A DNA stretch of 35,254 nucleotides from DASTGO01 sp035719045 (GCA_035719045.1 DASTGO010000169.1:1-35254), one strand, 5' to 3'. Positions 25,057 to 33,789 are shown, counted from the first letter of the stretch. The notes: generated by a model from the letters alone, not told the origin. Numbers and translations: made by a program.

Positions 25057-25770
25057 TCAGGATGCGGCCGGATGCACGACGACCCGGCGGTTGGGCTCCT
25101 CGCCCTCGGACTCACTGACCAGCCCGGCCCCGGCGACGACGTCGTGCACGACCTTGCGCTCGAAGGCGGACATCGGATCCAGCCGGGCCGGCTCGCCGGA
25201 CCGCCGGACCTCCTGGCAGATCCGTGCCGCGACGTCCTCCAGAGTCCGGCGGCGGGCGGCCCGGAAGCCGGCCACGTCGAGCATCAGCCGACTGCGGTCC
25301 CCGGTCCGCGCCTGCACGGCCAGCCGCGACAGCTCCTGCAGAGCCTCCAGCACCTCACCGTGCGCGCCGACCAGTCGGCGCAGCTCCCGCTCGCCGCCGG
25401 CCTCGGCCACGATCGCCACCGACGCCCGGCCGTTCTCGACGTCGATGTCGATGTCGCCGTCGAGGTCGACGATGTCCAGGAGTTCCTCGAGGTAGTCCGC
25501 GGCGACCTCGCCTTCCTCCTCGAGGCGGCGCAGGCTCTCCCCGCCCCGGCGGCGGCCGGATCTGCCGGCCCCGGGAGCGTCGTCCGCCCCGTCCTCCTCG
25601 TCGTCCTCCGACTCGTCCTCGTCGTCGTCTTCGACGTCGTCGTCCGGCTCCTCGTCGGCCGCGGGGACCTCCACGTCCTCAGGGGTCCGGTCCGACAGGT
25701 CCTCCGCGTCGACGGTGGTGTTCGCCACCGACTCCTCGGCGGCGACAGACGTCTGCTGAGTCTCGCTCAC
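25057..25770 (-). CDS. jag: Jag/KhpB-like RNA-binding protein (KH plus R3H domains)
   Basis: A 237-residue protein from GTG 25770, with AGGAG just upstream. The first 75 or so residues are strongly acidic, with long Asp/Glu runs (nt about 25585-25660). A KH-like domain follows at about residues 95-170 (YLEELLDIVDLDGDIDI ... LRRLVGAHGEVLEALQEL), then an R3H domain (MSAFERKVVHDVVA ... RRVVVHP). Its place between yidC and rsmG matches Rv3920c and Jag proteins. It probably binds RNA; the true target is not readable. The frame extends upstream to 25893 without a better start. Confidence 0.93.
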   Translation of the reverse strand: MSETQQTSVAAEESVANTTVDAEDLSDRTPEDVEVPAADEEPDDDVEDDDEDESEDDEEDGADDAPGAGRSGRRRGGESLRRLEEEGEVAADYLEELLDIVDLDGDIDIDVENGRASVAIVAEAGGERELRRLVGAHGEVLEALQELSRLAVQARTGDRSRLMLDVAGFRAARRRTLEDVAARICQEVRRSGEPARLDPMSAFERKVVHDVVAGAGLVSESEGEEPNRRVVVHPAAS

Positions 25771-25905
25771 GCTGCTCCTTTCCTGGTGCCCAAGCCCATC
25801 ACCGCCGCAGGGAGCGCAGGCATCCAGCCGGGCCGGATCCCCCCTGCTCGACCAGCCACGCCCCACCCAGCGGACCCGTCCTTCCGGACGCATGCCCGCG
25901 CGGCG

Positions 25906-26949
25906 TCACTCCACTCCGTCGGCTCCCGCCCGTTCGCTACCGCGCTTGGCCGTACCACCCGACTGCGGGCGGGTCGTGGGGCCACGCTTGCTCCGCGGCT
26001 GCTGACGCTTCGGCTGCTGACGCTGTCCCCCGGACGGACGGGTTCCGTCATCGCCGACACCGTCGGCGGCCGGTGAGCCCTCAACGGCCGCCGCACCGCC
26101 GCCGAGCAGACCCTTGCCCCGCCGCGCCTGCCGCTCCCGCAGCGCCTTCTCGGCAGGCGAGCCAGGGGCCGGCATCCGCCGGATGACGTAGAACTGCTGG
26201 CCCATCGACCACACGTTGGTCGTCAGCCAGTAGATGAGGACGCCGATCGGGAAGTTGATCCCGGACACGGCGAAGACCAGTGGCAGGACGTACAGAAGAA
26301 TCTTCTGCTGCTGCGCGAAGGGGTTGTCCAGTGCCGCAGCCGGCATGTTCTTCATCATCAGCTGGCGCTGCGTGGTGAAGGTCGACAGCGACATCAGGAC
26401 GATGAGGACGACCGTGAGGATCTGGGTCGACAAGTTGTTCGCGCCGATGAACTTGTCCGACAGCGGTGAACCCAGGAGCGTGGCGGAGTTGGCGCTCTGC
26501 GCCAGTTCCCTGTTCAGGGGACCGATCGCCCCGCTCTTCCCGGTGGCGATTCCCGCGATGCCGTTGAGCACCCGGAACAGGGCGAAGAAGATCGGCGACT
26601 GCAGCAGGATCGGCAGGCAGGAGGCGAACGGGTTGGTACCCGTCTCGCGGTACAGGGCCATCGTCTCCTGGGTCATCGCCTGCCGCGACGCCGGATCGGT
26701 CTTCCCCTTGTACTTCTCCTGGATCTTCTTGATCTCGGGCTGGATCAGCTGCATCCCGCGGGACGCCTTGATCTGCTTCACGAACAGCGGGATCAACAGG
26801 ATCCGGATGACGATCACCAGGCCGACGATCGACAGGGCCCAAGTCCATCCTGACGACGCGGGCAACCCGATCGCCGAGAGCGCGCCGTGGAAGGCAACCA
26901 TGATCCACGCGACGGCGACCTCGATGGGATGCAGGATCGAGTCGATCAC
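25906..26949 (-). CDS. yidC: Membrane protein insertase YidC
   Basis: YidC inserts membrane proteins with or without SecYEG. The 347-residue protein has the Oxa1 family's hydrophobic segments. The first core helix carries the conserved arginine (LVIVIRILLIPLFVKQIKAS), followed by QLIQPEIKKIQEKYKGK and the cytoplasmic hairpin. Next are TNPFASCLPILLQSPIFFALFR (TNPFASCLPILLQSPI here) and the last helices, containing FPIGVLIYWLTTNVW. The C-terminal tail is basic and Gln/Pro/Arg-rich, a common ribosome-contacting feature. GTG start with GAGGAG upstream. It lies 17 bases from yidD. Confidence 0.96.
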   Translation of the reverse strand: MIDSILHPIEVAVAWIMVAFHGALSAIGLPASSGWTWALSIVGLVIVIRILLIPLFVKQIKASRGMQLIQPEIKKIQEKYKGKTDPASRQAMTQETMALYRETGTNPFASCLPILLQSPIFFALFRVLNGIAGIATGKSGAIGPLNRELAQSANSATLLGSPLSDKFIGANNLSTQILTVVLIVLMSLSTFTTQRQLMMKNMPAAALDNPFAQQQKILLYVLPLVFAVSGINFPIGVLIYWLTTNVWSMGQQFYVIRRMPAPGSPAEKALRERQARRGKGLLGGGAAAVEGSPAADGVGDDGTRPSGGQRQQPKRQQPRSKRGPTTRPQSGGTAKRGSERAGADGVE

Positions 26950-26966
26950 AGGGGCTCCTCAGGCTG

Positions 26967-27434
26967 TCACACGGCACGTCGCCGCTGCGGCGCGCCCAGG
27001 TCGGCGGAGGTGGCCTTGCCCGTCCCGCGCCCGATGCTCGGGGGAACGGGGTCGACGCCACCGGGGTTCCAGGGATGGCAACGCAGGATGCGCCGCAGGG
27101 TCAGCCAACCGCCACGCACCACACCGTGCCGACGCACAGCCTCGACGCCATAGGCGGAGCAGGAGGGGTAGAACCGGCAGGTCTGCCCGTAGGTCGGCGA
27201 GGCCAGCAGCTGCCACAGCCGGAACACTCCGATCAGCAGGTATGCCGGCACCCGGACCACGAACCGGGCGATGTCCCGCACCAGATCCCGCGCCGGTCCG
27301 GACACCGGTTCGGGCGCTGTCGTGGCCGCCCCCGGCTCAGCACCGTCCGGGCTCGCTGCCACCGATCCGCCAACAGCCGCCCGCCGGGTGACCTCCGTGC
27401 CGACATAGGCCAGCCTTCGACTCCGCCCGGTCAC
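26967..27434 (-). CDS. yidD: Membrane protein insertion efficiency factor YidD
   Basis: The diagnostic YidD block is present: YLLIGVFRLWQLLASPTYG, CRFYPSCSAYGVEAVRRHG and LRRILRCHPWNPGGVDPVP, with its three conserved cysteines. From GTG 27434, two bases after the rnpA stop, the product is 155 residues. That is longer than the usual 70-120 because of an Ala/Gly-rich N-terminal region of about 55 residues. Later starts are possible. It is the usual partner of YidC and lies between rnpA and yidC. Confidence 0.93.
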   Translation of the reverse strand: MTGRSRRLAYVGTEVTRRAAVGGSVAASPDGAEPGAATTAPEPVSGPARDLVRDIARFVVRVPAYLLIGVFRLWQLLASPTYGQTCRFYPSCSAYGVEAVRRHGVVRGGWLTLRRILRCHPWNPGGVDPVPPSIGRGTGKATSADLGAPQRRRAV

Positions 27435-27435
27435 C

Positions 27436-27840
27436 TCAGCTCGCCCCGTCGGCACCGGTGGCAGCCGCCCTTGAGGAGCCGGTCGCCGCGACCGCGGGCC
27501 GGGTGGCGAACAGACGCCCCATGACCTGATCGAGATCACGCTGCAGATCAGCCCAGGACGACCTGGCCGCTGCAGGGTTCGCCCGCACGACGACGAGCGA
27601 CCCGGCCGGCAGGTCTGACATCCGGCTCCGGACAGCCTCCCGCAGGCGGCGTTTCACCCGGTTGCGCGTGACGGCAGACCCGACGGCGCGGGACACCACG
27701 AACCCCACCCTCGCGGGCTGGTCCGGATCGTCGCCGGCCGCCATGTGCAGCACCAAGCTCGCCCTCCCCGCGCGCCGGCCCGTACGGACCGCGGCACGAT
27801 AGTCCGCGCTTTGACGCATCCGGTTCGGGGCCGGCAGCAC
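27436..27840 (-). CDS. rnpA: Ribonuclease P protein component
   Basis: This 134-residue basic protein assists the RNase P RNA in trimming tRNA 5' ends. It has the N-terminal RMRQSADYRAAVRTG, the central VGFVVSRAVGSAVTRNRVKRRLRE with the RNR motif, and LVVVRANPAAA. The last 25 residues are an Ala/Ser-rich tail. GTG start at 27840, 21 bases after rpmH. Confidence 0.95.
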   Translation of the reverse strand: MLPAPNRMRQSADYRAAVRTGRRAGRASLVLHMAAGDDPDQPARVGFVVSRAVGSAVTRNRVKRRLREAVRSRMSDLPAGSLVVVRANPAAARSSWADLQRDLDQVMGRLFATRPAVAATGSSRAAATGADGAS

Positions 27841-27861
27841 GGTGTGCGCCGAGGCGGCGTG

Positions 27862-27999
27862 TCAGGCGGAAAGCTCGGCGCGACCCTTACTGCGGCGCGC
27901 CGCGAGAATGGCACGCCCGGCACGGGTGCGCATACGCAGCCGGAAGCCATGGGTCTTGGCCCGGCGCCGGTTGTTCGGCTGGAAGGTCCGCTTGCTCAC
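27862..27999 (-). CDS. rpmH: 50S ribosomal protein L34
   Basis: 45 residues from GTG 27999: SKRTFQPNNRRRAKTHGFRL and so on, the whole-length L34 pattern. The start is set by GGAG seven bases upstream and by the family length; the frame is open a little further upstream. It is first in the minus-strand block and is divergent from dnaA. Confidence 0.97.
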   Translation of the reverse strand: MSKRTFQPNNRRRAKTHGFRLRMRTRAGRAILAARRSKGRAELSA

Positions 28000-28401
28000 G
28001 AGTAACTCCACGATCGCGCTGCCATGGCACTCGAGCACGCCCCGAGCACGCCACAGGGGCACGATCGGCAAGGCCTCGAGGATGTCCTACCGGAAACCCT
28101 GTCCGAGGGCAGGGTCCACCAGTCGCTGTCAAGCGTCCACACGTTACGGCGATCCCGGGGACAGGGTCAAACCGGCGCAGCGGACCGGTCCCGACACGCC
28201 CGGGCCGCATTCCCCGACAGGCGTGTCGCCGCCCTGCACGATGGAGATCGGCATGAGGTCGGACGTCTCGCGCCCAGATCAGACGGATCAGCGGGACGCG
28301 ATGGCGGTCAGGACGCGGACGACCAGGTGAAACCCCCGCCGTCAACACAAAGCGTAAGGTGCTCGTGACTGACAGTAGGATAAGGGTCCGCGTCACGAAC
28401 C

Positions 28402-28410
28402 TGTGGACAA
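28402..28410 (-). promoter_or_regulatory. DnaA box TTGTCCACA
   Basis: The plus strand reads TGTGGACAA, a perfect match to the high-GC actinobacterial DnaA box, 236 bases before the dnaA start. Confidence 0.8.
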
Positions 28411-28584
28411 CAGGCTATGGTCCTGTGGTGCTGGTCCGAGAAGCCTCGTGACACGCCGGGACGCCGTCCCCCACTCTTCACAGGTCGCGGGGCCAGCATC
28501 CGGGTAAACGGTGCATTTCTGGTCAGGGTCGGCTTGTGGGCGTCGCGGCGCTACCACACGCCGGACTGACCTTCATGCACAGGA

Positions 28585-28593
28585 TGTGGACAA
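28585..28593 (-). promoter_or_regulatory. DnaA box TTGTCCACA upstream of dnaA
   Basis: A perfect match on the minus strand, 52 bases before the dnaA GTG. A one-mismatch neighbour (TGTGGACCA) lies at 28597-28605. Likely used for dnaA autoregulation. Confidence 0.75.
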
Positions 28594-28645
28594 GTATGTG
28601 GACCACCTGGCCCACATCCAGGGGAGAGCGGGGAGGTACTCGGCC

Positions 28646-30631
28646 GTGAGCGTGTCTGGCGACGACTTCTCCCTCATCTGGCGACGCACCCTGGACGCGC
28701 TCGACGCGTCGGGGGTCACCCCCCAGCACCGGGCCTTCGTACGGCTCACCCGTCTGGTCGGCCTGCTCGACGGCACCGCTCTGCTTGCGGCGCCCAACGA
28801 CCTCACCAAGGAGTTCCTCGAGCAGCGGATGCGCCAGACGGTCACCGATCTGCTGTGCGCCGAGCTCGGGCAGCCCATCCGGCTGGCCGTCACCGTGGAC
28901 CCCGCCCTGGCCGCCACAGACCCCCTGCCCCCCGGACCCGCAGCCCTCCCGGATCCCTCCCGTACCGGGACAACGGGGTTCCCACCCGACCGGACCGGAC
29001 TCGATCGGACGAGCATCGAGTGGACCGGCATCGACCGGCCCGGACTCGACCGTACGGGTGCGGATCTGCCCGTCAGGCGTGACCGCCACCTGTCAGGAGA
29101 CCCCCGGCTCCAGCCAGGAGACCCCCGGCTGCCCGACCGGTCGGCCGGGCCCGGCGGCCTGCCCGACCGGTTCGGCGACCGCCTGGACCGGATCCGTGAC
29201 GTCGGTGAGGAACTCGGCCGGCTCGACGGCGCAGTTGCGGACCGGGACGGCTACGGCTCCGATCGTTACGCCCCCGATCGTTACACCGACCACCCCGACG
29301 CAAGCGTGATCGATCTGCGCGGCTACGCACCCGGCGCCCTCGCTCCCCGGCCGGATCCCGTCCCAGGCCCCCACCCGCTGGCGCCCCTGCCCAGCGGTCC
29401 GATGGTGCCCGGCGCGCTGCCCGGCCCGGGGCCGGTCGACGGCCGCGACGGCGAGCGGGGAATCGGTGCGGCTCAGTCGTTCGCCCACCCCGAACTGGCC
29501 CACCCCGAACTGGCCCACCCCGAACTGGCCGGCATCCGCCCGGACCTGGCCCGCCCCGGCACCGGCCGCAACTCCGGGGGACGCCCGTCGGCCGAACCGG
29601 CCCGGCTCAACCCGAAGTACACCTTCGAGACCTTCGTCATCGGGGCCAGCAACCGGTTCGCGCACGCAGCCGCGGTCGCCGTGGCCGAGGCACCGGCCAA
29701 GGCGTACAACCCGCTGTTCGTCTACGGGGAGTCCGGGCTCGGCAAGACGCACCTGCTGCACGCCATCGGCCACTACGCGCACAGCCTCTATCCCGGAGTC
29801 CGGGTGCGCTACGTGAACTCCGAGGAATTCACCAACGACTTCATCAACAGCATCCGCGACGACAAGGCCAGCGCCTTCCAGCGCCGCTACCGCGACGTCG
29901 ACGTGCTGCTGATCGACGACATCCAGTTCCTGCAGGGCAAGGTGCAGACGCAGGAGGAGTTCTTCCACACCTTCAACACCCTGCACAACGCCAACAAGCA
30001 GGTCGTCATCACCTCCGACCTCCCGCCCAAGCAGTTGTCCGGCTTCGAGGAGCGGATGCGGTCGCGGTTCGAGTGGGGGCTGCTCACCGACGTCCAGCCC
30101 CCGGACCTGGAGACCCGGATCGCCATCCTCCGCAAGAAGGCGATCGGCGAGCGGCTCCAGGTGCGCGACGACGTCCTGGAGTACATCGCCTCGAAGATCT
30201 CCACGAATATCCGGGAGCTCGAGGGCGCGCTGATCCGGGTCACCGCCTTCGCCAGCCTGAACCGCCAGCAGGTCGATCTGTCCCTGGCCGAGATCGTCCT
30301 CAAGGACCTGATCCCCGCGGACAACACCCCGGAGATCACCGCGGCCACGATCATGGCGCAGACGGCGGCCTACTTCAGCCTCACGATGGAGGACCTCTGC
30401 GGTTCCTCCCGCTCGAGGGTCCTGGTCAACGCCCGGCAGATCGCCATGTACCTGTGCCGTGAGCTCACCGACCTGTCCCTGCCCAAGATCGGCCAGCAGT
30501 TCGGCGGCCGTGACCACACCACGGTCATCCACGCCGACCGCAAGATCCGTCACCTGATGGCGGAGCGCCGCTCGATCTACAACCAGGTCACCGAACTGAC
30601 CAACCGGATCAAGCAGACCTCCAAGGGCTGA
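28646..30631 (+). CDS. dnaA: Chromosomal replication initiator DnaA
   Basis: DnaA binds DnaA boxes and opens oriC. The 661-residue protein begins with domain I (about residues 1-95, FSLIWRRTLDALDASGV). A very long Pro/Asp/Arg-rich domain II covers about residues 100-318, with HPELA repeats. The AAA+ domain starts at KYTFETFVIGASNRFAHAAA (about residue 323). Walker A is GESGLGKTH (about 361-369) and Walker B is VLLIDDIQFL. Domain IV ends with SSRSRVLVNARQIAMYLCRE and GRDHTTVIHADRKI. Domain II length resembles Streptomyces DnaA rather than the shorter mycobacterial form. The GTG start is supported by GGGAGG nine bases upstream; the frame extends to 28511 without a better start. Confidence 0.96.
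   Translation: MSVSGDDFSLIWRRTLDALDASGVTPQHRAFVRLTRLVGLLDGTALLAAPNDLTKEFLEQRMRQTVTDLLCAELGQPIRLAVTVDPALAATDPLPPGPAALPDPSRTGTTGFPPDRTGLDRTSIEWTGIDRPGLDRTGADLPVRRDRHLSGDPRLQPGDPRLPDRSAGPGGLPDRFGDRLDRIRDVGEELGRLDGAVADRDGYGSDRYAPDRYTDHPDASVIDLRGYAPGALAPRPDPVPGPHPLAPLPSGPMVPGALPGPGPVDGRDGERGIGAAQSFAHPELAHPELAHPELAGIRPDLARPGTGRNSGGRPSAEPARLNPKYTFETFVIGASNRFAHAAAVAVAEAPAKAYNPLFVYGESGLGKTHLLHAIGHYAHSLYPGVRVRYVNSEEFTNDFINSIRDDKASAFQRRYRDVDVLLIDDIQFLQGKVQTQEEFFHTFNTLHNANKQVVITSDLPPKQLSGFEERMRSRFEWGLLTDVQPPDLETRIAILRKKAIGERLQVRDDVLEYIASKISTNIRELEGALIRVTAFASLNRQQVDLSLAEIVLKDLIPADNTPEITAATIMAQTAAYFSLTMEDLCGSSRSRVLVNARQIAMYLCRELTDLSLPKIGQQFGGRDHTTVIHADRKIRHLMAERRSIYNQVTELTNRIKQTSKG
29483..29527 (+). repeat. 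Three exact 15-bp repeats in DnaA domain II
   Basis: Three identical copies of gcccaccccgaactg encode A-H-P-E-L three times in the flexible linker of DnaA. In-frame copy-number change would be tolerated. Confidence 0.92.
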
Positions 30632-30647
30632 TCCGTTCCTTCCCGCG

Positions 30648-30682
30648 CATCCTGGTGCCCTCCGTCCGTGGGCGCCAGGATG
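30648..30682 (+). terminator. dnaA terminator hairpin
   Basis: Arms catcctggtgccc and gggcgccaggatg pair over 13 bp (one G-T wobble) around a 9-base loop, 16 bases after the dnaA stop. No T-tract. Confidence 0.7.
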
Positions 30683-30931
30683 TTCGCTCGTACCCGCCCG
30701 CGCCCCTTGCCCCCGGTGTCTCGTACCCAGGCGCAGGCTTCCGCCCGGGTACGGGCCCTTCGCACCCGCACAGGCACTGCCCGCACGCTCCCGCCCGGGG
30801 TACCAGGCCCTCTGCCGCCCGGCAGGATCTTCGCGTCCTGCCCCGTATCGGGTAGCGCGAGCCAAGCCCTTCGCCCCGCAACTCCGCTGCATACGCACGG
30901 GAGTCTTCCCGTGCACGCATCGTGCACAGCA

Positions 30932-30940
30932 TGGGGACAA
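30932..30940 (-). promoter_or_regulatory. Near-consensus DnaA box
   Basis: The plus strand reads TGGGGACAA, one change from TGTGGACAA. Confidence 0.5.
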
Positions 30941-30943
30941 CCC

Positions 30944-30952
30944 TGTGGATGA
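30944..30952 (-). promoter_or_regulatory. Near-consensus DnaA box
   Basis: The plus strand reads TGTGGATGA, one change from TGTGGATAA. It lies three bases from the preceding box. Confidence 0.5.
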
Positions 30953-31040
30953 CCGAGCCGTCCGGTCGGACCGAGGGTGCCGAGGTGAGGGAGGGGTGAG
31001 ACCCTTCTCGATCACGAAGAGTTGCGAGTCGTCACTCGAG

Positions 31041-31049
31041 TAATCCACA
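31041..31049 (+). promoter_or_regulatory. Near-consensus DnaA box
   Basis: TAATCCACA, one change from TTATCCACA. Confidence 0.5.
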
Positions 31050-31128
31050 GCGCTACCCCCACCTGGGGACTTCTCGGGGGGTCAGGTGCAAGCCGTCACC
31101 TCGCCAAGAAGGCCATGCTTCCCACAGA

Positions 31129-31137
31129 TGTGGACAA
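31129..31137 (-). promoter_or_regulatory. DnaA box TTGTCCACA in oriC
   Basis: The plus strand reads TGTGGACAA, a perfect match, followed at once by a weaker TGTGGATGC copy at 31140-31148. Confidence 0.8.
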
Positions 31138-31316
31138 CCTGTGGATGCATGGGGAGAACCCGCCTCCCGCTGTGGACCCACAGCTACCTCGAGGTGCATG
31201 ACCGACGACGACAACGTGGACGATCGGTGTCCGTCCACCGCCCGTCCCCGGACTCCCGCTCTGTCATCGACAGGTCCTCGACAGGCCATCCCCGGTCCGA
31301 CCAGCGCGGACGGCAG

Positions 31317-31325
31317 TTCTCCACA
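31317..31325 (+). promoter_or_regulatory. Near-consensus DnaA box
   Basis: TTCTCCACA, one change from TTGTCCACA, at the dnaN-proximal end of the cluster. Confidence 0.5.
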
Positions 31326-31629
31326 CATTCCACAAGCGTGATGACTACCTCGGAATGGATACCTCTCGAGGATTCATCCACCCACATCTGCCGATTCGAC
31401 CCCTGCGGCCAGGTCCGCCATCCCGGCCACCGGATTCACGTGCCAGCCCGACCGCCACCCTCCCCCGGCGTTCCCCCGGCGGTTCACCTGCTGCCGCCGA
31501 CTCGCGTACTGTCGTCCGGGCAGAGTGCTCGACCGTCGCGTCGTACCCGGTTGCGTCCGGGGTATCTGTGTCGCGACCCCACGTGCCCGGCGGCCGGCCC
31601 GGCACGTGTCCGAAGGAAAGGCGGTACCC

Positions 31630-32760
31630 GTGAAGTTCCGGGTGGAACGAGACGTCCTGGCCGAAGCGGTCACCTGGGCGGCACGCGCCCTGCCCAGTCG
31701 GCCGCCGGTCCCGGTGCTCGCCGGCCTGCTCCTGGAGTCCGACACCGAGGGCACCCTGCGCCTGTCGAGCTTCGACTACGAGGTGTCCGCCCGGGTCGAG
31801 GTGCCGGCCGAGGTCGCCGACCCCGGAACCGTCCTGGTCTCCGGTCGGCTGCTCGCGGACATCTCGAAGTCACTGCCGGGCAAGCCCGTGGACGTGGTCA
31901 CCGACGGGTCCCGGGTCTCGCTGACCTGCGGCGCCTCCAGGTTCACCCTGCTCACGATGCCGGTCGACGAGTACCCGGCACTGCCGGTGATGCCAGACGG
32001 CAGCGGCACCGTCGCCGGAGACCTGTTCACCGAGGCGGTCGCCCAGGTCACCGTGGCGGCCAGCCGGGACGAGACGCTGCCGATCCTCACCGGTGTCCGC
32101 CTCGAGATCGAGGGCGACACCCTCACCCTGATGGCGACCGACCGGTACCGCCTGGCGATGCGAACCCTGATCTGGCACCCGGCCGCCCCGTCGACGAGCG
32201 CGGTCGCGCTGGTCCGGGCCCGCACCCTGTCCGAGGTCTCGAAGGCCCTCGGTGCGGCCGGGGACGTCACCCTCGCGCTGTCGTCCGGTGGCAGCACCGA
32301 GCTCATCGGGTTCGAGGCCGGCGGCCGGCGGACCACCTCGCTGCTGGTGGACGGTGAGTACCCGAAGGTCCGGTCGCTGTTCCCGGCTGAGTCCCCGACC
32401 TATTCCGTGGTCGACACCCACGCCCTCATCGAGGCGGTCCGCCGGGTGTCCCTCGTGGCCGAGCGGAACACCCCGGTGCGGCTGACCTTCTCCGACGGCG
32501 CGGTCACCCTCGAGGCTGGGCAGGGCGAGGACGCGCAGGCCTCCGAAGCGGTAGAGAGCAGCCTGGTCGGCGAGGAGCTGTCCATCGCCTTCAACCCGCA
32601 GTTCCTGCTGGACGGCCTGGGCGCGCTGAACACCCCGTTCGCCCGGCTGTCGTTCACCCAGCCGCAGAAGCCCGCCGTGATCACCGGGCAGGCCGAGCTC
32701 GAGGGCGACAACGACGACCTGTACCGGTACCTGCTGATGCCCGTGCGCCTTGCTGGATGA
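31630..32760 (+). CDS. dnaN: DNA polymerase III subunit beta (sliding clamp)
   Basis: The 376-residue clamp starts MKFRVERDVLAEAVTWAARA at GTG 31630, with AAGGAAAGG upstream. Typical three-domain features are visible: LPSRPPVPVLAGLLLES, DEYPALPVMP, LPILTGVRLEIEGDTLTLMA (partly given), ATDRYRLAMR, and the end FARLSFTQPQKPAVIT ... YRYLLMPVRLAG. It encircles DNA to hold polymerase III. The frame is open upstream to 31525, but this start fits the family. Confidence 0.97.
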   Translation: MKFRVERDVLAEAVTWAARALPSRPPVPVLAGLLLESDTEGTLRLSSFDYEVSARVEVPAEVADPGTVLVSGRLLADISKSLPGKPVDVVTDGSRVSLTCGASRFTLLTMPVDEYPALPVMPDGSGTVAGDLFTEAVAQVTVAASRDETLPILTGVRLEIEGDTLTLMATDRYRLAMRTLIWHPAAPSTSAVALVRARTLSEVSKALGAAGDVTLALSSGGSTELIGFEAGGRRTTSLLVDGEYPKVRSLFPAESPTYSVVDTHALIEAVRRVSLVAERNTPVRLTFSDGAVTLEAGQGEDAQASEAVESSLVGEELSIAFNPQFLLDGLGALNTPFARLSFTQPQKPAVITGQAELEGDNDDLYRYLLMPVRLAG

Positions 32761-32786
32761 GCGGGCGGGGTCAGCGGTGGCAGGCT

Positions 32787-32810
32787 GACTGACGCGGGCA
32801 TGCGTCGGTC
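32787..32810 (+). terminator. Weak hairpin after dnaN
   Basis: Arms gactgacgc and gcgtcggtc pair over 9 bp with one G-T wobble around a 6-base loop. It sits in the 89-base dnaN-gnd gap and may be an attenuator or chance structure. Confidence 0.4.
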
Positions 32811-32849
32811 GCCAGGCTCGGATCCGACAGCAGGGGCAAGGGAGACAGC

Positions 32850-33776
32850 GTGCACATCGGACTGGTCGGCCTGGGCAGGATGGGCGGCAACATGCGATCC
32901 CGGCTGCGCAACGCCGGGATCGAGGTGACCGGTTTCGACCGCAACCCGGACGTCAGCGACACCGCGACACTGGCCGGCCTGGTCTCAGCCCTGCCGGCAC
33001 CGCGAACGGTGTGGGTGATGGTCCCCGCCGGTGAGCCGACCACAGCGACCATCACCGAGCTGGCCGGGCTGCTGTCCACCGGCGATCTGGTCATCGACGG
33101 CGGCAACACCAAGTTCACCGACGACACCGTGCACGCCGCGACCCTTGCCGAGCACGGCATCCACTTCCTGGACTGCGGAGTGTCCGGCGGGATCTGGGGG
33201 CTGGACAACGGCTACGGCCTGATGGTCGGCGGCGACGCGGCCCTGGTCGCGCGGGTGATGCCGGTCTTCGACGCGCTGCGCCCGGAAGGTCCCCGGGACG
33301 AGGGTTTCGTGCACGCCGGGGCGATCGGTGCCGGCCACTACGCCAAGATGGTCCACAACGGCATCGAGTACGGGCTGATGCAGGCCTACGCCGAGGGCTA
33401 TGACCTGCTCGAGGCCAAGGACATCGTCACCGACGTCCACGGCTGCTTCAAGGCCTGGTCGCGCGGCACCGTGGTCCGGTCCTGGCTGCTGGATCTGTTT
33501 GTCAAGGCCCTCGAGCTGGACCCGGAACTGGAGCGGATCTCGGGCTACGTCGAGGATTCCGGCGAGGGTCGCTGGACGGTCGAGGAGGGCATCGCGAACG
33601 CCGTGCCGATGCCGGTGATCTCGGCGGCGCTGTTCGCCCGGTTCGCCTCCCGGCAGCCGGACTCCGCCGCGATGAAGGCGGTCGCGGCGCTGCGGCAGCA
33701 GTTCGGGGGACATGCCGTGCGTGCCGCCGAGGCCGTGGTGGCCGGTCCCTCCTCCGGCACGGGCGACGCCCGCTGA
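32850..33776 (+). CDS. gnd: 6-phosphogluconate dehydrogenase, decarboxylating (short form)
   Basis: This enzyme oxidises 6-phosphogluconate to ribulose 5-phosphate and CO2 in the pentose phosphate pathway. The 308-residue product has the Rossmann motif GLVGLGRMGGNM, then VIDGGNTKFTDD, the substrate motif DCGVSGGIWGLDNGYGLMVG and the catalytic HYAKMVHNGIEYGLMQAYAE with its Lys. Its length matches the short-form family (about 300 residues) rather than the 470-residue form. GTG start with GGGAGA upstream. A gnd gene between dnaN and recF is also found in Streptomyces. Confidence 0.94.
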   Translation: MHIGLVGLGRMGGNMRSRLRNAGIEVTGFDRNPDVSDTATLAGLVSALPAPRTVWVMVPAGEPTTATITELAGLLSTGDLVIDGGNTKFTDDTVHAATLAEHGIHFLDCGVSGGIWGLDNGYGLMVGGDAALVARVMPVFDALRPEGPRDEGFVHAGAIGAGHYAKMVHNGIEYGLMQAYAEGYDLLEAKDIVTDVHGCFKAWSRGTVVRSWLLDLFVKALELDPELERISGYVEDSGEGRWTVEEGIANAVPMPVISAALFARFASRQPDSAAMKAVAALRQQFGGHAVRAAEAVVAGPSSGTGDAR

Positions 33777-33789
33777 TCCCGGGCCGCCC

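Larger units (their letters stand above)
28000..28645. other. rpmH-dnaA divergent intergenic region
   Basis: This 646-base region should contain the divergent promoters of rpmH and dnaA. It holds two perfect DnaA boxes (listed separately), the nearer one about 50 bases before the dnaA start. I could not assign promoter elements with confidence. Confidence 0.7.
30683..31629. other. oriC: Probable chromosomal origin oriC (dnaA-dnaN intergenic region)
   Basis: About 950 bases without a credible gene lie between dnaA and dnaN, the standard actinobacterial oriC position. One perfect DnaA box (31129-31137) and several one-mismatch boxes (30932-30940, 30944-30952, 31041-31049, 31317-31325) cluster within about 400 bases on both strands. 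Weaker two-mismatch copies lie around 31140-31180. The part nearest dnaN (about 31320-31380) is slightly richer in A and T, but no clear unwinding element stands out. Confidence 0.85.

Noticed and set aside
27649..27664. CGTTTCACCCGGTT inside rnpA as a parS site
   Set aside because: Only one arm matches, and it lies in the conserved RNR-motif codons, which explain the sequence.
30577..30932. Small minus-strand frames downstream of dnaA
   Set aside because: Arg/Gly-rich products with no ribosome binding site, overlapping the dnaA terminator and oriC.
31430..31445. GATTCACGTG half-site near dnaN
   Set aside because: Only one arm and the core match parS; too weak to call.
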